From Crossaster papposus (Eukaryota > Echinodermata > Asteroidea > Velatida > Solasteridae), in NCBI GenBank assembly GCA_037893245.1, contig JBAIAA010000608.1:496001-560000 (forward strand): 64,000 nt of DNA, written 5' to 3'. The notes beneath the pieces are model-generated. The model was not told the DNA's origin. It saw nothing but the letters and a program-made list of their open reading frames with translations, and searched no databases. The position numbers and the translations under genes were made by a program. This document shows positions 56,300 through 64,000 of the stretch, one piece after another. How positions within the stretch are numbered: the first letter of the stretch is position 1; every line of letters begins with the position of its first letter.

Positions 56300-58167
56300 A
56301 GCCTCTTGGAATTGAAAGATAATTGTGTAGCTTACTGTATACTAGAGTACATGTAATTGTACACGTAAAGTTGGCGAGTCCGTACTTTTAGGAGGTTGCT
56401 CCCTGAGTAATGTAATGTATTGGTAATGTTCTAGCATTGCATTTGTTATATAAGCTTTCAAATGAGACATCGCACGAAAACAAAATCGGCCAACGGCGAG
56501 TAATTATTAATGAAATTCGAATTTTGAATTAGGAGCGTCCCGCTGGGGGCGCTAGTACCGGTATGTGCATGCGCTTTTCCGAAGGCACGCTTAACGGGCG
56601 TTGTATTGTATACATTATACAAAGCGCATTGAGCCTGCAGTCGAAATCTAAAGAAAAGGTGCTTGGCAACTATTCAACATCTGATGCTTTGATCTTGGTA
56701 AATGTATACATGTATATAACATTAATACAAATACCTAGGAGAGTTGATAGCTTCTGATTGGTCGAGACTCGATCACGCGGAGGGCATTGTTTTGTAGAAA
56801 TGGTCCTGGCTTAAAAAAATATGAGGATAATTCACTGTTGATTCCCTAAATAAAAAGGTATTTATTAAAAGGAATAACAGGGTGAGGATCTAGTCATTCA
56901 CTGTGTGATAACGTACTGGGTTGGGGGTGACCGCTGGTAATAAACCTCGCCTTCGGCTCGGTCCATTACTATTGGTCATCCCCAACCCGGTCCGTTATAA
57001 CGCAGTACTGACCAGGTCCTCGCCCTGTTATGCCCTACATATTCTACGACTTCGATTTAAATTCAACATTTGCCGAATCTCAATTTGTATTGCGACCACA
57101 ATCGGCATTTGGGGCACGTTCTCATTCAGTCGACTGCAGCTACGCGCTTGCCACGCACTGAACTGACCAATAATAGTGCGCGCGTCGCTCCAACGCTTGC
57201 GCGGAGTACGAACCAACGAACAGAAATTTCAAAAGACGCGTCTCTGAAACGCATCTTTGGAAATGGAATTCTTTTATTTATTTATTTTTCTACAAAATGA
57301 CAGCATGCCGGAAGGGATAATTTTACAGGGAGTTTTTAATGTCATTAATATATTTAGGCTACAATAAGTAAGCTTTTCAACAATAATGTGCATGGCTACT
57401 TTTTGGATAGCTGCAAATAGTATACTTTAGCTTTAAATTCTACTTTTTTTAAAGAGCTGTACATGTATGCGTGACTCAACCAAACAAAATGAGTCGCAAG
57501 TTACCAAAGCTACTTTTGAGTAATATACATTTTAACAATATTCAGCTCAATAGAAATCTATGGCAGCAATCAACGTTCTCGCCCAAATAACATCTGTATA
57601 ATGTATTAAGGTTAAGTCTACCAGAGTGATATATGGGGCTTATGGGACTACCAAAATGAGGAGCAAAATTGACGTGCTGTTTACACACATTAAGCCTGCA
57701 GTGGTTGGCGGACTTCGGGCAAAGATGAACCGCTCCTTAGCTCACCGAGTCCTATCTGATTTTGTTGGAGCTTCAGCTTGGTAGAATGCGACTTAACAAA
57801 CATTATTTACAGTTGAGACCTATGCCTCCGATGTTCCAAAAACCACGCCAACCTTTTACGTTTTAGCCAAATGAAAAATGTTTCAGCAAGCATAAATGTA
57901 CAATTCATACGACATAGAAACATTTTTTTTTTCTCGTTAGAAGTTTGGTTATTAGTTACTGGACTATTTCTACAGATATCTACACAATTCGCAAAAAAAA
58001 CCACAAGGCTGGTTTCCATTGTGCATCTTGGCGCCAATGCTATAGAAAAAGAAGCCGAATCGTTACTAATTGTCTGCGTTGGGGGCACACTGCCTAAAAT
58101 AATATAATCTTGTCGCCATGGCAGATGGTTGATACATCACACGACATCTTCGTAAGGACTCATTTAC
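56300..58167. other. Distal part of unit 5: stem-loop, hairpin and spacer
   Basis: Paralogous to 33740-35608. Contains the stem-loop near 56575-56645, the hairpin and the spacer. The MRSKIDVLFTHI frame at 57654 stays open through GASAW. No gene recognised. Confidence 0.5.
56875..57030. repeat. 156-bp long hairpin, unit 5
   Basis: Same length and layout as in units 1, 2, 3 and 6; loop CCTCGCCTTCGGCTCGG unchanged. Confidence 0.75.
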
Positions 58168-58437
58168 TCACACATGTTGGAAGATTTTGACTGAGACCTC
58201 GTCATCAGCCACCATGAGGCCTCCGCTTGTCGTGAATGTCAGTCCCTAGGAAGAGTGAATCTGCAGGCCACCCACCCGATGGAGACTCCCTCGGGTGAAT
58301 AATGATGCACTTCACCGCTGCCGACTTCATCTTCTTCGAGATAAACGCAAACATAGATGTCCCCAGCATCATCGCAACACACACCAGAGGGTTGTACAGG
58401 CTCCCCATCAAACGATGTAATTACATTAAACACCTCG
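58168..58437 (-). pseudogene. Truncated TRIM 3' fragment, unit 6
   Basis: As in units 3 to 5, with a changed junction (CACCTCGATGGTGCTG). Encodes FNVITSFDGEPVQPSGVCCD and then degenerates. Confidence 0.8.
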
Positions 58438-58612
58438 ATGGTGCTGTATTTTTTCCTCAAGGAAGGGAATTGCGGTATGTGTTCAATTACTTTTTATACA
58501 CTTTTATTCGTTCGTATTGGTATCACGAAAGTCGTATTTTTTCGCGCCCCACAGGGTCTCGAGATAGGTGTAGCCTAAATCGCTGCAACATCTAAATGGA
58601 CCGATGCCTCTG

Positions 58613-58618
58613 TTTATT
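58613..58618 (-). promoter_or_regulatory. Possible polyadenylation signal of TRIM copy 6
   Basis: AATAAA on the minus strand at the conserved position beyond the stop. Confidence 0.4.
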
Positions 58619-58858
58619 GCTTAGTTATGACGAGTTGTTGCCAGTCTGCACTGACTCGTACTCGCTGGGATATCTTGACAGAGGAACATTATATCATTAT
58701 ACAGAATTCTCAAACAAACGCAATTAAGGCTAGTCCATTGTGCGCCTTGGCATGGTGGCTATGCTAGAAAATGAGGCGAGATCGTTATGAACTGTCTGCC
58801 TATTCTGTAGTGTTTAGTGATTACAGATGGATAATAAACTCGCACGACATTTTGTCGC

Positions 58859-60773
58859 TCACACCCGCTGGAAGATCTTAACTGACGCCTGATCAGCCAC
58901 CACGAGGTCTCCGCTCGGCGTGAATGTCAATCCTTTTGGATTTGAAAAGTCCGCGAGCTACCTGCCCGATGAAGACTCCCTCAGGTGAATAATGGTGCAC
59001 TTCACCGCAATCATCTTCATCGATATAAACGGAAACATAGATGTCCCCAGCATTATCGCAACACATGCCAGAGAGTCGTACAGGCTCCCCGTCAAACGAT
59101 GTACTGACATTGAACACCTCATCTCCCGTATAGGTAGTGCAAATCAATTTGCTCTCGCTGTAGTTTGTGAAGATCAATCGTTCCCCGATCCCGATGGCCA
59201 AATTGTTGTCAATCATGTCATGTGGAATGGTTGTAATCAAGGACCCATCCAGTTGGTGGAGAGATATCACCTTTCTCCCGATGTCTAACACTGCTATACG
59301 ATTCTTCTTGTCTACAACAATACCACGCAGGTCACTCTCTGAATCGACGTCTGCATCACCCTGTGATGGTGCAAACTGGCGAATGAAGTTTAGACTGGAG
59401 TCAAACACCTTTACGTGCTGTTTATAAGTGACCAGAAGTAGGTCATCAGAGGTCGCAGCTACTCCACGAGGGTAATTCAACCTCTGCTTATCAGCACATG
59501 CTTTATACTCTCCACTGGGTGTAAACATTATCAGATTCTGTTTGATATAGTCAATAACGGCTATGTCACCATTGGTTAGACACGCGACGTCCGATGCAAA
59601 CACAAATTTTTCATCTCCTGGACCACACTCGCAAAACTCTTTTTTGAGCTGCCATTTTTCTTCCTGAAGTACTTTGCCCAGGTCTGTGTCTGCCACGACA
59701 CCTCGACATTTGATCCCGATAAATGAGAGCTCATGCTGCGCATTTTCCAATGTGAGCTCCCCCTGGAACTCCAAGTTGTGCATAACCTTTGGTTTGAGGT
59801 CTAAAAGCTCAAAGTCGTCAGCTTGCCGCATCAATTCGTCGACTGTCGCTACGATTTGCTCGGCCTGCTCCATCTTGTCGCGGTTGCTTTTCTGGACTTC
59901 CTCAAACTTCCTATCTCGTTCTTCCCCGATTTGTGTTACTTTATCTCTGAGAAGGCGAGACTTGTCTCTGACCTTTGCAATCTCCTCTTCCTCTTTGGCG
60001 GTAATGTCTTTACAAGCTCGGGCCACCATGGTTCTCAACCTGTTCCTGACATGCGTCAGTGAAGCATCGGCGACTTTGAATTCCTTTCGCCTCCTGTCGA
60101 ATCTTTGCAGAATCTCGCCGACGTCCTGACGGTACGATTGTATGGCATCTCCGACTTCTCTGTATTTATGCTCTGCTGTGCGATGATCTAACGCAGCACA
60201 TTTACCACACGCCAAGGTCTTGCATGTCTCGCAGTAAAAACAGAGATCCTGGTTAGTGTGCTTGTTGCATTGTGGAGTATCTTTCTTCCGGGGAGCCATC
60301 GGTGTTACATCGAGTCTGTTTTCTTCTTTTCCAATGATCCGATGGTGTCTCATGGAGTTCATGCGCTTGTGGGCTTCTTGGCATTTGGCGCAGATGATTT
60401 TACAGCAGTCTAAGCACCTTGCGACGGCTTCTAAGCCCTCGTTACATTCCTCACATGTTGGAGCATCTGCTGGTGCGTGTCCTAGCAACTGCTCCTGCTT
60501 GTTGAATTCATCAACAAGGGAACTCAAGAAAAAGCTGCTGGGTAGACCCTGCAATCCATTGTTTGGTACCGCAGTGGCCCGCCTGCAAACCGGGCAAGGA
60601 ATCTTGTCTGCATTGGGTGGTTGACTGCTGATGAGCTCGTCCAGGCAGTTCAGGCAGAAGCTGTGCAGACAGTCCAGCATCTTGGGATCGGTGAAACGAC
60701 AGCAACAAATCGGGCATTCCAGGTGTCCTCGACTGATCGTACCCAGCATGGATTTAGCTGCAGCTTCCGCCAT
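58859..60773 (-). pseudogene. TRIM-NHL copy 6, frameshifted in the last propeller blade
   Basis: All domains are intact from MAEAAAKSML through GVFIGQVARGL. An extra A relative to the other copies (TTTGAAAAGTCC against AATGAAAGTCC) then shifts the frame; translation ends at 58893 after about 16 foreign residues (FKSKRIDIHAERRPRGG) instead of reaching the conserved IFQRV-TGA at 58859. The final strand that closes the propeller is lost. Translation as far as 58893 gives 626 residues, so a RING-active protein with a damaged propeller is possible. Variants: DEKFVFAS, DYIKQNL, YIDEDDCG, RLSGMCC. Upstream class A. Confidence 0.85.
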
Positions 60774-61514
60774 CTTGTCTCGCCAAACCTGCACATAGGT
60801 ATTGTGATAATACCCATCACATAATTTGATTAAAAAATTTAAAAAATCTCCTAAAAACGTATTTCTTACTTAATTTACCAAATGTGTGTGTTAGTTGTTA
60901 TTTGATCTATATAGGCCTACTCTGCCACAAAAACACACAAAAAACGAAGAAAAAATAACTCTTTGAGTTCCCCTTTAATAATTTGGTAATAATTTTTTTC
61001 GATATTGGCAAATGGTGTATTCTACCTTTAACAACCATGAAATGTGCACTGTCGCCAAATACCACTAATGTCCCCTACACCTAAAAACTCATTTTTTATT
61101 GTACATGTACCTTCAAAATATCGCCCATGATACACAAATCAGTAACAAGCACCTACCTTGCTAGCTACCAGTAGTCACAATTCCAGTGAGACCAGTTGAT
61201 TTTGCTATCTCGTTCAAGTAACAGAGGCGTTTACGATCGTTCTCGACGTACCGTCGTTTTACCTGTAGACTAGGCCTATATCTACGTGGAAAATGGCGGC
61301 ATTGTGTCGCACCATACAATGGTTTTTTCTCGTTGGAACCGCTGATGCACTTTGAGCTCTGATTGGATAGAAATTGTACGTGACCTCTGAACTGGGAGGT
61401 TCCGCGGCTCGCAAATTATTTGTTTTACAGCGCAGCGGAGGGTTTCTTGTCGTAACACTGGCAATTCCATTTTTAAAAGGAGACTCACAAATACAAAGTA
61501 CAGTGTACACAGCG

Positions 61515-61542
61515 CTAGGGTTAGGGTTAGGGTTAGGGTTAG
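61515..61542 (+). repeat. Interstitial telomere-like repeat (unit 6)
   Basis: CTAGGGTTAGGGTTAGGGTT continuing to four TTAGGG-type units, the cleanest of the five patches. Confidence 0.8.
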
Positions 61543-62263
61543 ATCAGTGGTTTTTCTTCACATAAATCTGTGTGGCGCGAATTAACGTTTTTCCAGCGCC
61601 AAGTATGTGGGCGGTGCGCGACCGAGCGAAACAATTGGTTATGATGACGTTGCTGAATATTGTACTAGGCTATATAGGAGTATATTGCCGATGTTTATGG
61701 AAGTTCTTTGTTCCAACATTCCCATTTGTTGTTTTGCATTTTCATATGAAGCGATATATTATGGGATGGATAGAACCCCCCTCCTTTGTGGTGGTCATTG
61801 TGCTTGCGGAATGTTGTGGTTTCTTTTTAGGGTTTGCGAGGGGGGTGTTATGCAACAATAGTCTAGGGAGTGTATAGGTATGGGGACTAGGGGGGGAGTC
61901 GCTCGGTCCCATTTCTTGCTGGGTACATGCATAGAAAAATAAGACATCTCCATGGTACATGCAACAATAGTCTAGGGAGTGTATTATGTATGGGGGAACT
62001 AAGGGGGGAGTCGCTCGGTCCCATATTTTGCTGGGTATATGCATTTTGGTTGTGCCCATTCACCTACCAAACTTAACTCCAGCGAGCGCATAGCACGAAG
62101 CCATTTTTTTAAATATTCTAGATGCTGTGTGGTGCAATCTGAGGCGATATCTAACCACTTTCCTCTGAAATGATGTAATCGATTCTACCTCCATTATCGA
62201 TACTACCGATTTTCAGGAGTTTCGGTTTGTTTTGCAGTGAAATAAGGTTTTCTCAGCAACCCC

Positions 62264-62340
62264 TCCCCCCTCCATCCTCCCCCTCCCCCTCCCCTCCCCC
62301 TCCCCCTCCCCCTCCCCCTCCCCCTCCCCCTCCCCCTCCT
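62264..62340 (+). repeat. CCCCTC microsatellite
   Basis: Pyrimidine-only tract of CCCCTC units, at the place where unit 1 has a plain C tract (24981). It is polymorphic between units and prone to unusual structure. Confidence 0.85.
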
Positions 62341-62409
62341 CTATCCGCCATTGTAGTAGTTATGAGTATTGAGAAATAAGGCAAACACGCGTGTTAATTA
62401 TGACGGGCC

Positions 62410-62470
62410 GTAACTCCGACGTCTCATAAGTCTCATAAATATGAGGCGTCAGACTTACGAGAGGATCACG
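62410..62470. repeat. Short GACTTATGAGGCGTC motif cluster (unit 6)
   Basis: A reduced version of the clusters at 25040 and 49310, with about three motif copies (ACGTCTCATAAGT; ATGAGGCGTCAGACTTACG). Confidence 0.55.
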
Positions 62471-62880
62471 TTATGATTACAATGCTGCAATTAAATTATT
62501 TACAGACCTGACAACAATATAAATTTGTAATGAACTTTTCAGCTAATTTACCAACTTCATTATGGTTTTTTTAGGCTGATGGTATTGTCGGGTGCAGTTT
62601 GCAAGATCAATTCTTCTCACCGCCAATTGTAAATATCCTGAGCGTTGATTTGACTAATGATCTTTTACGGACAGAGTGGGCAGCCTGGCGGGACACCGGA
62701 CTGCTTTAAATTTAGCTTTTAACTTCTAGTCTTTTTAATAGCATGTATGTGTAACTCGACCCAACAAAATGAGTCGCAAAATGAGTTGACAGCAATCAAC
62801 GTTTTTGTCCAATTAATATCTGTATAATGTATTAAGGTTAACCCTTTCAATCCCACCCACTCACAGCTAACAGCGAGTAA

Positions 62881-64000
62881 TTATTAATAAAATTCGAATT
62901 TGGAATTTTGGAGCGTTCCGCTGGGGGCGCTAGTACCGGTATGTGCATGCGCTTTCTCGACGGCACGCTCAACGGGCGTTGTATTGTATACATTATACAA
63001 AGCGCATTGAGCATGCAGTCGAAATCTAAAGAAAGGTGCTTGGCAACTATTCAACATCTGATGAAGTTTGATCTCGGTAAATGTATACATGTATATGACA
63101 TTAGTACAAATACCTAGGAGAGTTGATAGCTTCTGATTGGTCGATACTCGATCACGCGGAGGGCATTTGTAGAAATGGTCCCGGCTTTAAAAAATATGAT
63201 GAAAATTCACTGTTGATTCCCTAAATAAAAAGGTATTTATTAAAGGGAATAACAAGGTGAGGACATATTCATTCACTGTGTGATAACGTACTGGGTTGGG
63301 GGGTGACCGCTAGTATAAACCTCGCCTTTGGCTCGGTCCATTACCACTGGTCATCCCCAACCTGGTTCGTTATCACGCAGTACTGACCAGGTCCTCGCCC
63401 TGTTATGCCCTACATATTCTACGACTTCGAATTCAATTCAACATTTGCCAAATCTCAATTTGTATTGCAACCACAATCGGCATTCGAGCACGTTCTCATT
63501 CTAATCAGTCTACTGCAGCTACGCGCGTGCCACGCACTGAACTGACCAATAATAGTGTGCGCATCGCTCAAACGCTGGCGCGGAGTACGAACCAACGAAC
63601 AGAAATTTCCAAAGACGCGTCTCTGAAACGCATCTTTGGAAATGAAATTCTTTTATTTATTCTTTTTCTACAAAATGACAGCATGCCAGAAGGGATAATT
63701 TTACAGGGAGTTTTTAATGTCATTAATATACTTAAGTTACATTAAGTATAAGCTTTTCAACAATAATTTGGGCGGCTACTTTTTGAATAACTGCAAATGG
63801 TATACTTTAGCTTTAAATTCTACTTTTTTTAAAGAGATGTACATTGTATGCGTGACTCAACTCAACAAAATGAGTCGCAAGTTACCAGATATACTTTGGA
63901 GTAGCAAACCTTTTAACAATATTCAGCTCAATAAAAATCTATGGCAGCAATCAACGTTCTCGCCCAAATAACATCTGTATAATGTATGAAGGTTAAGTCT
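62881..64000. other. Distal part of unit 6, cut by the window end
   Basis: Stem-loop near 62945-63015, the 156-bp hairpin and the start of the spacer, paralogous to 26520-27610. This implies that the array continues past 64000. Confidence 0.6.
63250..63405. repeat. 156-bp long hairpin, unit 6
   Basis: Fifth copy, again exactly 156 bp, with scattered substitutions (AACAAGGTGAGG; CTGGTTCGTTATC). Confidence 0.75.

Larger units (their letters stand above)
60800..62880 (-). promoter_or_regulatory. Class A upstream region of TRIM copy 6
   Basis: Matches unit 1 flanks 14890-15063, 18006-18172 and 24185-25634 in order and without the hAT and Ty3 insertions, so it serves as the empty-site reference. 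No gene seen; a partial tandem (TGCAACAATAGTCTAGGGAG) occurs at about 61850 and 61960. Confidence 0.5.
11650..64000 (-). repeat. Six-unit tandem array of TRIM-NHL genes
   Basis: Stops of the TRIM copies lie at 12218, 28831, 36303, 43726, 51264 and 58859, a step of 7.4-7.6 kb from copy 2 onward; the first step is longer only because of the hAT, Ty3 and MITE insertions. Each later unit has the order truncated 3' fragment, 3' flank, gene, upstream class A or B, hairpin region, spacer. The 3' flank beside the fragment and that beside the full gene are themselves paralogous (GCTAGTTCCCATTGTGCG and GCTAGTCCCATTGTGCG), so the fragment is an older partial duplication captured in the unit. Confidence 0.9.

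Overview
The window is animal nuclear DNA: exons with GT-AG junctions and extracellular domains, dense TTAGGG-type interstitial repeats, and Ty3/gypsy, LINE, hAT, Harbinger-like and foldback elements. The mix (PAN/EGF/thrombospondin protein, expanded intronless TRIM-NHL genes, a giant foldback element like the sea urchin TU family) best fits a marine invertebrate deuterostome, most likely an echinoderm. Amphioxus is not excluded and no species can be named.

Layout. (1) 1-4042: three phase-compatible exons (PAN/apple, EGF, thrombospondin type 1) of one plus-strand gene whose ends lie outside, with MITEs in its introns. (2) 4043-11551: a 7.5 kb foldback element, almost wholly an inverted repeat centred near 7902, with outer arrays of 42-bp repeats, a middle domain carrying a LINE relic and an inner ACATGTGCATATAGT core. 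It sits in a 15-bp minisatellite and is flanked by CTATAC on both sides. (3) about 11650-64000: six head-to-tail units of about 7.5 kb (after removing insertions), each with a minus-strand single-exon RING/B-box/coiled-coil/NHL gene. Units 2-6 also begin with a truncated copy of the TRIM 3' end. Copies 1, 2, 3 and 5 are open, copy 4 is split by a LINE, and copy 6 has a frameshift in the last blade.

Unit 1 is swollen by insertions whose empty sites can be read from sister units: a non-autonomous hAT (15064-17997, containing four further inverted-repeat elements), a near-intact Ty3/gypsy element (18173-24184) and an 877-bp MITE (25635-26511). The Ty3 element has an extra first ORF with SGNH-hydrolase motifs upstream of gag and pol.

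The TRIM paralogues are nearly identical in RING, B-boxes and coiled coil but differ at short, regularly spaced loops of the C-terminal propeller. Two diverged upstream classes alternate (A in copies 1, 4, 6; B in copies 2, 3, 5). This looks like a young, actively recombining family that varies its recognition surface on a constant ubiquitin-ligase chassis, possibly for innate immunity; that role is inference. No tRNA, rRNA or CRISPR array was seen.
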